A stretch of 64,000 bases of DNA from Streptomyces parvulus (GTDB taxonomy: Bacteria; Actinomycetota; Actinomycetes; Streptomycetales; Streptomycetaceae). The DNA lies in NCBI RefSeq assembly GCF_014648855.1, contig NZ_BMRX01000008.1, forward strand, positions 144,071 through 208,070, written 5' to 3'. Under the pieces are notes generated by a model, which saw nothing but the letters and a program-made list of their open reading frames with translations, was not told the DNA's origin and ran no database searches. This document shows positions 1-10,351 of the stretch, one piece after another. Positions within the stretch are counted from its first letter, which is position 1; each line of letters begins with the position of its first letter. A program made the position numbers and the translations under genes.

Positions 1-359
1 GGGGGGGGGGGGGGGGGGACGCGACCCGGAGTTCGTATGACGCCCGGCGTGGGTGCGGGCGCCGGGGTGGGTGACGCAGCCCGGCGTAGCGGGGTGCCGC
101 CCGCGCCCACCCGTGCCGCCCCAGCGGCACGACTGCCCGCGGTAGCGAGGGCGGGTTGGCCGCGTACGGCGAGAAGGGGGTGTGCCGGGGGGTGTCCGCC
201 CGCAGCGGTTGGCGCGTCAACGCCCCGCCCATCTTGAGCCACCGATTCCGCGCCGTTCCGAGGACGGACACCCCCCGGCGCACCCCCGACCCGAAACACC
301 ACGCACCGCGCTACACGCACCCCCACCGAAGCAGCCACAGGCCGCCGCAGGCACCCCGC
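1..359. other. non-coding start of window with poly-G run and hairpins
   Basis: No convincing gene is visible: the reading frames here are GC-rich shadows without family features. The window opens with 18 consecutive G residues. A perfect 7-bp hairpin GTGCCGC/GCGGCAC lies at 113-130, followed by a CCCGC/GCGGG hairpin at 136-155. This compact hairpin pair resembles small palindromic units that recur between genes in Streptomyces, but I cannot count copies. It lies downstream of the leftward response-regulator gene, so the hairpins could also end its transcript. Confidence 0.5.
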
Positions 360-1034
360 TCAACCCCCGGCGGGCCCCGCCCGGTCCAGCAACCCCGTCC
401 GGGCCGCCAGCGCCGCCGCCTCCAGTCTCGACCCCACCCCGAGCTTCATCAGCACCCGCTGCACATGCGTCCGCGCCGTCGACGGCGCTATCCCCATCCC
501 CGCCGCGATCAGCCGCGTGTCCTCGCCGTCGGCCACCCGCACCAGGACCTCTACCTCCCTCGGCGTGAGCATCTGCAGCAGCCGGGCCCCCTCGTCGTCC
601 GGCTGCGCCGCGGGATTCAGCAGCTCCCCGAAGGCCCCCTGGAGCAGCCCCGGCGCCACCGCCGCCTCCCCGGCCCGCGCCTTCATGATCGCCCGCTCCA
701 CGCCCTCTATGCGCTCGTCGTGCCGCACGTACCCCGACGCCCCCGCCGCGAACGCCGCCGCGATACCGCGGGGGCTCGGCACCGGCCCCAGCACCAGCAC
801 CGCCACCTGCGGCCGCTCCCGCTTGATCCGCACCACCGGATCGAAGATGCCCGGCTCCGCCGGCGCCGCCGTCCCGAGCAGGCACACCTCCGGCGCCCGG
901 CTGATCACCAGCTCCGCCGCCCCCGCGGCGGGCGCCGCCGCGGCCAGCACCCGGTGCCCCCGCAGCTTCAGCGCCGAGGCCAGCGCCTCGGCGAGCAGTC
1001 GGTGATCGTCGACCACCATGAGCCGTACTCCCAT
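360..1034 (-). CDS. atypical LuxR-family response regulator (orphan)
   Basis: A 224-residue two-domain regulator. Residues 1-120 have the fold of a receiver domain, starting with an MVVDDHRLL strand that supplies the acidic pocket. Residues 155-215 are a LuxR/GerE helix-turn-helix (LTPREVEVLVRVADGE, then GIAPSTARTHVQRVLMKLGV). The phospho-acceptor position, normally LLD in receiver domains, reads CLLGTAAP, so the Asp is missing, and the usual conserved Lys is Arg (GYVRHD). It is therefore probably phosphorylation-independent. No histidine kinase is next to it inside the window. The start at 1034 is preceded by a G-rich stretch. The target is unknown. Confidence 0.85.
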   Translation of the reverse strand: MGVRLMVVDDHRLLAEALASALKLRGHRVLAAAAPAAGAAELVISRAPEVCLLGTAAPAEPGIFDPVVRIKRERPQVAVLVLGPVPSPRGIAAAFAAGASGYVRHDERIEGVERAIMKARAGEAAVAPGLLQGAFGELLNPAAQPDDEGARLLQMLTPREVEVLVRVADGEDTRLIAAGMGIAPSTARTHVQRVLMKLGVGSRLEAAALAARTGLLDRAGPAGG

Positions 1035-1250
1035 GGAGCAACCCCCCAGTCACCCTCCCAGTCCCCCGGAAGCTACACGCTGGTGCCACCTCGCGCTGCC
1101 CCTACCGGCAAGAACCGCCCCGATCGACAGAAGTCCGCGCACCGCGCGCACGCGGGGCGCGGGACGCGAGACGGCCCCGCCCCCCGAGACGTGAGACGCG
1201 AGACGGCCCCGCCCCCGGGACGGGGAACGGGGCCGCGCGCGCGGACGGAC
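1035..1250. other. intergenic region with 32-bp-phased direct repeat
   Basis: This gap of about 216 bp separates the regulator from the beta-propeller gene. A 22-bp segment (GACGCGAGACGGCCCCGCCC...) occurs at 1163-1184 and again at 1195-1216. The second copy overlaps the hairpin annotated as a terminator. The promoter of the response regulator must lie in the part next to 1034, but I cannot assign -10/-35 boxes. Confidence 0.5.
1204..1235 (-). terminator. probable terminator of the beta-propeller gene
   Basis: CGGCCCCG (1204-1211) pairs with CGGGGCCG (1228-1235), 15 bp downstream of the stop of the leftward gene ending at 1251. There is no T-tract, as is common for Streptomyces hairpin terminators. 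Confidence 0.5.
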
Positions 1251-3128
1251 TCAGCCGCTGGTGCCGAACCCGATCGCCAGGTACTCCTTCTCGTCCGCAC
1301 TGGTCGGCTCGCTGGCGAACACCTGCGACATGTACAGGTGCCCCTGCGAGTAGAGGATCTCGGAGTAGTCCGGGGACATGCTCGCCTCCACGTCCCGCAC
1401 CGCCTCGGTCGCCGGGTTCTCCAGCAGCGTCGTCTGCTTGAACGTCCCGCCGTCGATGCTGACGATCTGCCCGCCCTTGTCGTACGGCGGCCGCTTGTAG
1501 GCGATCACGTTGCCGCCGTCCATGCGCAGCGGCGTGATCGTGTAGTCCTCGCCGGCGTCCGCCCGCTGGCCGGTCTGCTTGCCGGTGGCCAGGTCGAAGG
1601 CGACGACCTCGTTGGTCCGGCTGTAGGACTCGCCGCTGCCCTCGTGCTCCTCGGTCGGGATGTAGAGCCGGTTCGCGCCGACCGCGAGTCCCGTGCAGTT
1701 CTCGATCTTGGTGATCGTGTCGCAGCGGGCCGCGAACTGCTCGCCGGGGGCCGAGATGCGGGTGAGCAGCTTGCCGGTCTTGTTGTCGATGGAGAAGAAG
1801 TCGGAGATGCCGCTGCCGTCACCGGCGGAGTCGCCGACGTCGGCGGCCACGACCAGCGGGTTCGTGGAGACGACGCCCGCGTACTCGATGCCCTGCGCCA
1901 TCTTGTACTCGGAGATCACCTTCCCGCTCTTCGGGTCGATGGTCTGGATGTTCAGCTGCCGGGCGTCGTACGACCCGCACTTGCGCACCGCGACCAGCTT
2001 CTCGCCGCCGCCGTACCCGGCGTCGTAGCAGGAGTCGGTCGCCTTCGGGGACCACAGGATGTCGCCCTTGGCGATGCCGAAGCCGACGCCGCCCTCGGTG
2101 CTGCCGGCCGCGACGGTGTCGCCGCTGATGGTGACGTTGCTGAAGTTGATCGGCTGGTCACCCGCGGTCTTCGTCCACACGGTCTTGCCGGCGTCCAGGT
2201 CGAGGACGGCGACCTGGGTGCAGCCGTGCGAGGGCTCGGCCTTGGTCGGCATGGCGGGCTGGTGGATGATCACCGTCTTGTTGTCGTCGGTGACGTGCCG
2301 GCTGGCCGCGCAGACCGGACCGGCGAGCTTGATCGCCCACTTCTTGCTGCCCTTGTCCGGGTCGTACCCGGCGACCTCGGCGACGCCGCTCTTGGCGTAC
2401 ACCGTGTCGGTGAGCCAGGAGCCGGAGACGACGACGCTGCTGTCGTCCTTGCTCACCGGGGGCGCGGGGACCTGGAAGAGGACCTTGGCGGCGGGGTCGG
2501 AGGGGACCTTCTCCGTGCCGGCGCCGGATCCGCCGCCGTCGCCGCCCTTCTCGTCCGTGCCGCCCTTGCCGCCGGTGCCTCCGCTGGAACTGGCGGTGTC
2601 GTCCTTGCCCCCGTCGTCGGAGGACTTGGAGTACCAGACGCCGCCGCCGATGATCAGCGCGATCGCGACGACGGCCGCGACGATGATCGCCAGCTGCGCG
2701 TTGATCTTCCGTCCGCCGCCGGGCCCGCCGGGCTGGGGCTGCATCGGCACGGTCGCCTGCGGATAGCCGTACCCGGGCGGCTGCCCGGGCTGCCCGTAAG
2801 CCGGCGTCGGCTGCCCATAGGGGCCAGGCTGGCCAGGCTGCTGGCCCGGATAGCCGTACCCGGGCTGGGGCTGCGGCGGAGTCTGCGGGTATCCGTAGCC
2901 CGGCTGCGGCTGCGGCGGACCGGCCGGCGGGGTGGGCGGGGCCGCGGGCGCCTGCGGGGCCGTCTGCGGGTAGCCGTACCCGGGCTGGGGGCCCTTCCCG
3001 AGGTTCGGCGGGCCGCCCGCGGGCGGGGTGGGCGGCTGCGGCGGCTGGTTCGACGGCGGCTGGTCCGGCGGCGGGCCGAACCCTCCGCCCTGCGGGGGCT
3101 GGTTGGGCGGGGGCGGCGGCTGGGTCAT
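1251..3128 (-). CDS. membrane-anchored PQQ-like beta-propeller (BamB-like) protein
   Basis: A 625-residue protein. Residues 1-135 are a low-complexity cytoplasmic tail rich in Pro, Gly, Gln and Tyr, with PQPGYGYPQ-type repeats. One membrane helix follows (about 145-168, AQLAIIVAAVVAIALIIGGGVWY), then a Gly/Ser/Asp/Lys-rich linker. From about residue 205 an extracellular domain contains repeated VVAFDLATGKQT-type blades of a PQQ-like/BamB beta-propeller. The substrate or partner is unknown, and Gram-positive members are usually annotated only by fold. The next gene upstream is a paralogue of the same layout with a gap of about 80 bp, so the two are probably co-transcribed. The ATG start follows a GAGGTAC sequence. 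Confidence 0.85.
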   Translation of the reverse strand: MTQPPPPPNQPPQGGGFGPPPDQPPSNQPPQPPTPPAGGPPNLGKGPQPGYGYPQTAPQAPAAPPTPPAGPPQPQPGYGYPQTPPQPQPGYGYPGQQPGQPGPYGQPTPAYGQPGQPPGYGYPQATVPMQPQPGGPGGGRKINAQLAIIVAAVVAIALIIGGGVWYSKSSDDGGKDDTASSSGGTGGKGGTDEKGGDGGGSGAGTEKVPSDPAAKVLFQVPAPPVSKDDSSVVVSGSWLTDTVYAKSGVAEVAGYDPDKGSKKWAIKLAGPVCAASRHVTDDNKTVIIHQPAMPTKAEPSHGCTQVAVLDLDAGKTVWTKTAGDQPINFSNVTISGDTVAAGSTEGGVGFGIAKGDILWSPKATDSCYDAGYGGGEKLVAVRKCGSYDARQLNIQTIDPKSGKVISEYKMAQGIEYAGVVSTNPLVVAADVGDSAGDGSGISDFFSIDNKTGKLLTRISAPGEQFAARCDTITKIENCTGLAVGANRLYIPTEEHEGSGESYSRTNEVVAFDLATGKQTGQRADAGEDYTITPLRMDGGNVIAYKRPPYDKGGQIVSIDGGTFKQTTLLENPATEAVRDVEASMSPDYSEILYSQGHLYMSQVFASEPTSADEKEYLAIGFGTSG

Positions 3129-3207
3129 GGCGTGTGTACCTCGGAGAGCGGGAGCGGGGACGACGGGGGACGGGGCGGGCGGGAACGCGGCGGGCGGGAG
3201 AAGAAGG

Positions 3208-5004
3208 TCACTTGCCGAAGGCGAGCATCAACTTCTCCTTCGACTCGTCGTTCCCGGTCAGGCGGGTGCTGGAGATGTAGAACCGCCCGTCGACCCAGTC
3301 GATGTCCTTGGAGTAGAAGCTGTTCTCGATGTCCGCGACACCCTGCGGGTTCTGCAGCAGCTTGGCCGGCTGGTGGGCGCTGCCGCCGGTCGGGATGGAG
3401 ACGACCTGGCCGCCCGCGTCGTAGGACGGCTTGACGTACGCGATGAGCTGACCGCCCTCGGCCTTCAGCGGCATCATCGACTCGTCCGCGGGGGACTTGG
3501 TACGCCACTTCTCCTTGCCGGTGGCGAGGTTGATGGCGACGATCTCGTTGGCGCCGCTGGTCGCCTCGGTCGGCAGGTAGAGGGTGTTGTCGGCGACCGC
3601 GACGCCGGAGCAGCCCTGGAGGTCGCGTTCGAGGATGGCCCAGCCGCACTCGGGGGCGAAGTCCTCGTCGACGCCGACCTGTTCGAGGACCTTGCCGCCG
3701 GAGGTGAAGGTGGAGATGTTCCAGACCTTCTTGTCCTCGTTGGTGGCGTAGACGACCAGCGGGTCGACGGAGTAGGCGCGGGCGACGCGCCAGTCCTTGT
3801 CGTACTTGTAGGTCCACAGGACCTTGCCGGTCTTCGGGTCGAGGCCCTGGATCTCGTCGTGCGCGTTGTTGCCGCCGGCGCCGCAGGAGGCGACCTGGAC
3901 GAGCTTCTTCGCGCTGCCGGCGAACCCGGCGGGGAAGCAGGCGTCCCCGTACCGCTTCTTGTCGTACAGCTTCTTGCCGCTGGTGACGTCGTAGGCGGTG
4001 CCGGACTGGGAGCGGCCGACCATCAGGGTGGTGCCGCTGACGGAGAGTTCGACGGAGAGCGTGGAGTCGAACAGCTCGCCGTCGGCCACCTCCTCCGTCC
4101 AGCCCTTCGCGCCGGTGGCGAGGTCGATCTCCTGGAGCTTGTTGCACTTGGCGCGGTCGCTGGAGCCGCTCATGTAGGCGACGACGATCTTGTCGTCGGC
4201 CGTCTTCTCCGGGGTGACCGCGCAGATCTTCTCGGGGAAGGCGATCGGGTCCCAGCTGGGCTTGCCGTCGGCGACGTCGTAGGCGAAGACCTGCTTGTAC
4301 GCCGCCTTCACCGCGGCCTTGTCGGTGATCCACATGCCGTTGGCGTCGGCGCCGGAACCGGGGGCGTCGGGCGCCTCCTTGTACCAGAGCACCTTGGACT
4401 CGCCCGCCTGGCGGCCTTCGTTGAGGTTCTCGGGGTCCTCGCCGCCGTCACCGCTGCCGTCGCCCGGGTTGACCGGGGCCTCGCCGCCGGAGCCGGAGGG
4501 CTTCGGGTCGTCGCTCTTGCCGGCCACCGGCTTCTTGTCCTTGTCGTCGCCGCCGTTCGCGGTGACCGCCCACACGCTGCCACCGATGACCAGCAGGGCC
4601 GCGACCGCGGCGCCGACCACGAGGGCGGGCTTGCCCTTGAAGGGGTTGCGGGAGCCGGGACCGCCGGGCGGCGGGGTGCCGGGGCCGCCCGGGTACTGCG
4701 GCTGCGGGTAGCCGTAGCCGGGCTGCTGACCGTAGGGACCCGGCTGCTGCGGCTGGCCGTAGGGGCCGGAGTTGTACGGCCCGGGCTGCCCGTAGGGCCC
4801 CGGCCCGCCGGGCTGCTGCTGCTGCTGCGGATAGCCGTAGCCCGGCTGCGGCGGCGGCCCGGACGGCGGGCCCTGCGGGGGCGGCGGCGTCTGGGGCGGG
4901 CCCTGCGGGGGCGGCGGAGTCGGTGCCCCGAAGCCTCCCGGCGGTGGATCCTGCGGTGCTCCGAAGCCACCCGGCTGCGGCGGCTGGTTGGGCGGCTGGC
5001 TCAT
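3208..5004 (-). CDS. membrane-anchored PQQ-like beta-propeller (BamB-like) protein, paralogue
   Basis: A 598-residue paralogue of the downstream gene. Residues 1-120 are a Pro/Gly/Gln/Tyr-rich cytoplasmic tail (PGPYGQ and GYGYPQ repeats, a PQQQQQ run). A transmembrane helix lies near 128-150 (LVVGAAVAALLVIGGSVWAV). An acidic/Gly linker follows, then a beta-propeller with repeated INLATGKEKW-type blade motifs. Such disordered Tyr/Gln/Pro tails are common on actinobacterial membrane proteins, and this pair looks like a tandem duplication. The ATG follows a GGGGGAACGC ribosome site. No enzymatic residues are recognised. A structural or sensory role at the cell envelope is inference. Confidence 0.85.
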   Translation of the reverse strand: MSQPPNQPPQPGGFGAPQDPPPGGFGAPTPPPPQGPPQTPPPPQGPPSGPPPQPGYGYPQQQQQPGGPGPYGQPGPYNSGPYGQPQQPGPYGQQPGYGYPQPQYPGGPGTPPPGGPGSRNPFKGKPALVVGAAVAALLVIGGSVWAVTANGGDDKDKKPVAGKSDDPKPSGSGGEAPVNPGDGSGDGGEDPENLNEGRQAGESKVLWYKEAPDAPGSGADANGMWITDKAAVKAAYKQVFAYDVADGKPSWDPIAFPEKICAVTPEKTADDKIVVAYMSGSSDRAKCNKLQEIDLATGAKGWTEEVADGELFDSTLSVELSVSGTTLMVGRSQSGTAYDVTSGKKLYDKKRYGDACFPAGFAGSAKKLVQVASCGAGGNNAHDEIQGLDPKTGKVLWTYKYDKDWRVARAYSVDPLVVYATNEDKKVWNISTFTSGGKVLEQVGVDEDFAPECGWAILERDLQGCSGVAVADNTLYLPTEATSGANEIVAINLATGKEKWRTKSPADESMMPLKAEGGQLIAYVKPSYDAGGQVVSIPTGGSAHQPAKLLQNPQGVADIENSFYSKDIDWVDGRFYISSTRLTGNDESKEKLMLAFGK

Positions 5005-5280
5005 CAGCGCGTTCCCCCTTATGACTCACTGATTTTTAGCCACGACCAGGGGTACGCGCTGCCCCCGGGGTCGTATCAGGCGTTCGTCCGGACGGTCCGC
5101 GGACCGTCCTCCGAGACACTCCTCGGACGGCCTTTCTATCACCCGCGGCCGACAGGCCACCGGGCCGCGTCCTCCCCTGTTCCCAAGGGAGAACCGGCCC
5201 GTGATGGCTCTGTTACGCGCCTGCACGCCCCCTTCACACCACCCGCGCCCCCCGCACGCGGGACGGCGGTCGGCCAAGGG
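5005..5280. other. promoter region with perfect 20-bp palindrome
   Basis: No gene is seen. This 276-bp gap lies upstream of the beta-propeller pair and downstream of the ABC-F gene. It contains the perfect palindrome GGACGGTCCGCGGACCGTCC at 5090-5109, followed by an interrupted CCGAG...CTCGG repeat (5110-5127). An AT-richer stretch near 5022-5040 (TTATGACTCACTGATTTTTA) is the likeliest promoter core for the leftward gene. Confidence 0.5.
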
Positions 5281-7098
<1,818 letters not shown>

Positions 7099-7159
7099 TT
7101 CTCTCCTGCCTGGGGGTCGATCGACCCTCCAGGGTAGTCCCGGCCGCCGGGTGCCCGGG

Positions 7160-8056
7160 TCAGAGCACCGTCGCCCCGGCCGCCGCCCCCACCGCGGTGC
7201 GCACGTCGCGGCAGGTGCCCGAGGCCCGCAGCACCCCGGCGATGTCGGAGGCCGCCCCGGCGTCGGTGGCGAGGAAGGCGGTCGTGGGGCCCGACCCCGA
7301 GACCAGCGCCGCCAGCGCGCCCGCCGCCCGGCCCGCGGCGAGGGTGTCGCCCAGCTCGGGGAAGAGGGAGAGCGCGGCGGGCTGGAGGTCGTTGGTGAGG
7401 GCCACGGCGAGGGCGGTGGGGTCGCCCTTGGCGAGGGCGTCGAGCACGGCCTGGTCGGCGGCCGGCTCCGGGATCGCCCGGCCCTCGGCCAGGCGGTCGA
7501 ACTCCCGGAAGACGGCCGGCGTCGACAGCCCGCGTGCGGCCAGCGCGAACACCCAGTGGAACTCGCCGCCGACCTCCAGCGCGGTCAGCCGCTCGCCCCG
7601 CCCGGTGCCCAGCGCCGCGCCGCCGACCAGGCTGAAGGGCACGTCGCTGCCCAGCTCGGCGCAGATCGCGAGCAGTTCGTCGCGGGAGGCGCCGGTGCCC
7701 CACAGCGCGTCGCAGGCGAGGAGCGCGCCCGCGCCGTCCGCGCTGCCGCCGGCCATGCCGCCGGCGACCGGGATGTCCTTGGCGATGTGCAGGTGCACGT
7801 CGGGTGGGCGGCCGTACCGCTCGGCGAGGGCCAGCGCGGCGCGGGCGGCGAGGTTGGTGCGGTCCAGGGGCACCTCGGCGGCGTCGGGGCCCTCGCAGGT
7901 GACGCGGAGCCCGTCGGCGGCCGGGGCCGCGGTGACCTCGTCGTACAGGGAGACGGCGAGGAAGACGTTGGCGAGGTCGTGGAAGCCGTCGGGGCGGGCG
8001 GCGCCGACCGCGAGCTGGACGTTGACCTTGGCGGGGACGCGGACCGTCACGCTCAC
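7160..8056 (-). CDS. ispE: 4-diphosphocytidyl-2-C-methyl-D-erythritol kinase
   Basis: A 298-residue GHMP-family kinase. It phosphorylates the 2-hydroxyl of CDP-ME in the MEP pathway to isoprenoid precursors. The N-terminal VRVPAKVNVQLAVG and DGFHDLANVF strands form the substrate pocket. The ATP-binding loop is PVAGGMAGGSADGAGA (about residues 94-109), and GSGPTTAF is the C-terminal glycine motif. The length fits the family. The GTG start lies 7 bp after the ksgA stop. Its ribosome site AAGGAG is embedded in the last ksgA codons, so the two genes are translationally linked. The ksgA-ispE pairing is common in Actinobacteria. Confidence 0.95.
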   Translation of the reverse strand: MSVTVRVPAKVNVQLAVGAARPDGFHDLANVFLAVSLYDEVTAAPAADGLRVTCEGPDAAEVPLDRTNLAARAALALAERYGRPPDVHLHIAKDIPVAGGMAGGSADGAGALLACDALWGTGASRDELLAICAELGSDVPFSLVGGAALGTGRGERLTALEVGGEFHWVFALAARGLSTPAVFREFDRLAEGRAIPEPAADQAVLDALAKGDPTALAVALTNDLQPAALSLFPELGDTLAAGRAAGALAALVSGSGPTTAFLATDAGAASDIAGVLRASGTCRDVRTAVGAAAGATVL

Positions 8057-8063
8057 TTGCTCG

Positions 8064-8924
8064 TCACTCCTTGTGTTCGGCGATACGCGCGAACTCTTCC
8101 ACGCTCAGCGCCTCCCCGCGCGCCTGCGGCGACACGCCCGCGGCGACGAGCGCGGCCTCGGCGGCGGCCGCCGACCCCGCCCAGCCGGCGAGGGCGGCGC
8201 GCAGGGTCTTGCGGCGCTGGGCGAACGCGGCGTCGACGACGGCGAAGACCTCGCGCCGGGAGGCGGTGGTCTTCAGCGGCTCGGTCCGCCGCACGAGTGA
8301 CACCAGGCCGCTGTCCACGTTGGGCGCGGGCCAGAAGACGTTGCGGCCGATGGCGCCGGCCCGGCGGACCTCGGCGTACCAGTTCGCCTTCACGGAGGGG
8401 ACGCCGTACACCTTCGAGCCGGGTCCGGCGGCGAGGCGGTCGGCGACCTCGGCCTGGACCATGACGAGGGTGCGCTCGATGCTCGGGAACGTCTCCAGCA
8501 TGTGCAGCAGCACGGGTACGGCGACGTTGTACGGCAGGTTGGCGACCAGCGCGGTCGGGGCGGGGCCCGGCAGCGCGGTCACGTGCATGGCGTCGGAGTG
8601 GACGAGCGCGAACCGGTCGGCGCGCTCGGGCATCCGGGCGGCGACGGTGGCGGGCAGGGCGCCGGCGAGGACGTCGTCGATCTCGACGGCGGTGACCCGG
8701 TCGGCGGCCTCCAGCAGGGCCAGGGTGAGCGAGCCGAGACCCGGTCCCACCTCGACCACCACGTCGTCGGGGCGTACCTCGGCGGTGCGGACGATCCGGC
8801 GGACCGTGTTCGCGTCGATGACGAAGTTCTGGCCGCGCTGCTTGGTGGGGCGCACACCGAGGGCCGCCGCGAGTTCGCGGACGTCGGCGGGGCCCAGGAG
8901 GGCGTCGGGGGTGGGGCTGCTCAC
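8064..8924 (-). CDS. rsmA: 16S rRNA (adenine1518-N6/adenine1519-N6)-dimethyltransferase
   Basis: A 286-residue KsgA/RsmA enzyme that dimethylates A1518 and A1519 in helix 45 of 16S rRNA during small-subunit assembly. It has the SAM-binding motif [17 protein letters not shown] (about 53-69), the acidic VTAVEIDD strand end and the N6-adenine methyltransferase motif NLPYNVAVP. The N-terminal [15 protein letters not shown] is the typical family opening. The start is GTG at 8924. rpfB ends 60 bp upstream and ispE follows 7 bp downstream. This is a housekeeping gene with no odd features. Confidence 0.95.
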   Translation of the reverse strand: MSSPTPDALLGPADVRELAAALGVRPTKQRGQNFVIDANTVRRIVRTAEVRPDDVVVEVGPGLGSLTLALLEAADRVTAVEIDDVLAGALPATVAARMPERADRFALVHSDAMHVTALPGPAPTALVANLPYNVAVPVLLHMLETFPSIERTLVMVQAEVADRLAAGPGSKVYGVPSVKANWYAEVRRAGAIGRNVFWPAPNVDSGLVSLVRRTEPLKTTASRREVFAVVDAAFAQRRKTLRAALAGWAGSAAAAEAALVAAGVSPQARGEALSVEEFARIAEHKE

Positions 8925-8984
8925 CCGGCAAGGGTATCCGGGGCCGGGAGCGGCTCCGCCGGGGTCGTGGGCGGCAGCCGTCCC

Positions 8985-10250
8985 TCACCCCCGCAGCCGG
9001 GCCCCGCAGTGGGGCCAGGAGCCGGTGCCCGTGCGGACGTAGAGCCGCTTGGCGCGGTAGGTCTGCTCGGCGGCGGTCGCGTCCTGGGGGCGGCCCTCGC
9101 CGCCGACGCTCCGCCAGGTGTGGGCGTCGAACTGGTAGAGGCCCCCGTACGTCCCCGAGGGGTCGACGGCGTCCGGGCGGCCGCCGGACTCGCAGGCGGC
9201 GAGGCCCGGCCAGTTCAGGTGGTCGGCGCCGTCCACGGAGGTGGGGCGGGGGCGGGTGCCGACCAGGACGATCTGGGCGCGGGGTTCGCGCACCAGCTCG
9301 GTGCCGAGGCGGCGCGGCTTCTGCCGGACGCCGTTGACGGTGCGCAGGGCATAGGTCGTGCGGCGCAGCCCGGGCTGCCCGGCCTGGCGGACGACCTCCG
9401 TGCCCCGGTACAGCGAGGAGTCCTCCGCCCGCCGCACGTCGAAGGGGACGGGGTCCTCGCGGACCTCCCGCGAGCCGGTGATCCGCAGCACGGTGACGGT
9501 CTGGCCGTCGCGGGGGAAGCCGGAGGCGGGTACCGAGGTGGTGTCCTCGCCGTGCAGGGTGATCCCGGCCGCCTCGACCGCCTCCCGCACGGTCGCGGCG
9601 TTGGTGCGGACGGTGCGGGCGCGGCCGTCGGCCATGACCGTCACGACCCGCTCGGTGCGCACGGTCAGGGCGAGGCCCTCGCGGCCGATGCGCCGGGAGC
9701 CCTCGGCGGACACGTGGGCGCCCTCGGCCCGGACGCCGAGCTGGCGCAGCGCGCCGTCCACCGTCTCCGCGGTCGTCCACACCTGGCGGCGGTGGCCGTC
9801 CAGGGTGAGCAGGACGGGCCGCCCGTAGCGCACGGCGACGTCCTCGCCGCTGGTCAGCGGGGTGCCGGGGGCGGGCACGATCACGTCGTGGGCGCCGACC
9901 TCGACGCCTTCCTGGGCGAGCAGTTCGGTCACGTCGTCGGCGAAGGTGTGCAGCGTGCGCGGCGTCCCGTCGACGGTCAGCTCGACGGCCTTGTCCTTGG
10001 CGACGAAGGCGGTGGTGCCGCCCGCGAGGAAGGCCACGACCAGGGCGCGCGGCAGCAGCCGGCGCAGCGGGCCGTCGCCGCGGGTGGCCTCGCGCGCCCG
10101 GCGCCGCCGGTCGGCCCGCCCGTCGCCGGGTGTGCGCGCGGACGGCAGGACGGCGCCGTAGGGCAGGGTCGGCGCGCTGTGCACGTCGTACGGTGCGAGG
10201 TCGTCCCGTGCCCGGTACACCTCGGTGGTCTCGAACTGCGTTCTGCTCAC
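8985..10250 (-). CDS. rpfB: resuscitation-promoting factor with DUF348 and G5 domains (RpfB type)
   Basis: A 421-residue secreted or anchored muralytic protein. A basic cytoplasmic segment precedes a hydrophobic helix at about 68-86 (ALVVAFLAGGTTAFV). Three DUF348 repeats (about 88-255) and a G5 domain (about 260-335) follow. The C-terminal Rpf lysozyme-like domain begins LNWPGLAACESGG, with catalytic Glu at residue 354. Rpf enzymes cleave peptidoglycan glycan strands and help spores or dormant cells resume growth. Streptomyces RpfB is encoded next to ksgA, as here. The 101-bp upstream gap is too short for the large c-di-AMP riboswitch known from some rpf genes. Confidence 0.93.
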   Translation of the reverse strand: MSRTQFETTEVYRARDDLAPYDVHSAPTLPYGAVLPSARTPGDGRADRRRRAREATRGDGPLRRLLPRALVVAFLAGGTTAFVAKDKAVELTVDGTPRTLHTFADDVTELLAQEGVEVGAHDVIVPAPGTPLTSGEDVAVRYGRPVLLTLDGHRRQVWTTAETVDGALRQLGVRAEGAHVSAEGSRRIGREGLALTVRTERVVTVMADGRARTVRTNAATVREAVEAAGITLHGEDTTSVPASGFPRDGQTVTVLRITGSREVREDPVPFDVRRAEDSSLYRGTEVVRQAGQPGLRRTTYALRTVNGVRQKPRRLGTELVREPRAQIVLVGTRPRPTSVDGADHLNWPGLAACESGGRPDAVDPSGTYGGLYQFDAHTWRSVGGEGRPQDATAAEQTYRAKRLYVRTGTGSWPHCGARLRG

Positions 10251-10351
10251 GCCGACACGCTCCAGGGGTCCGGATCGGGCCCCCAGAACCTAGCGGAGCA
10301 CCCGTCACTCTCCAAAGCGACGCGACTACGCAGCGTGGCGCGCGCCGCCGG

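Noticed and set aside
10251-10351. c-di-AMP (ydaO-type) riboswitch before rpfB
   Set aside because: The 101-bp gap is shorter than the element and lacks its recognisable helices.
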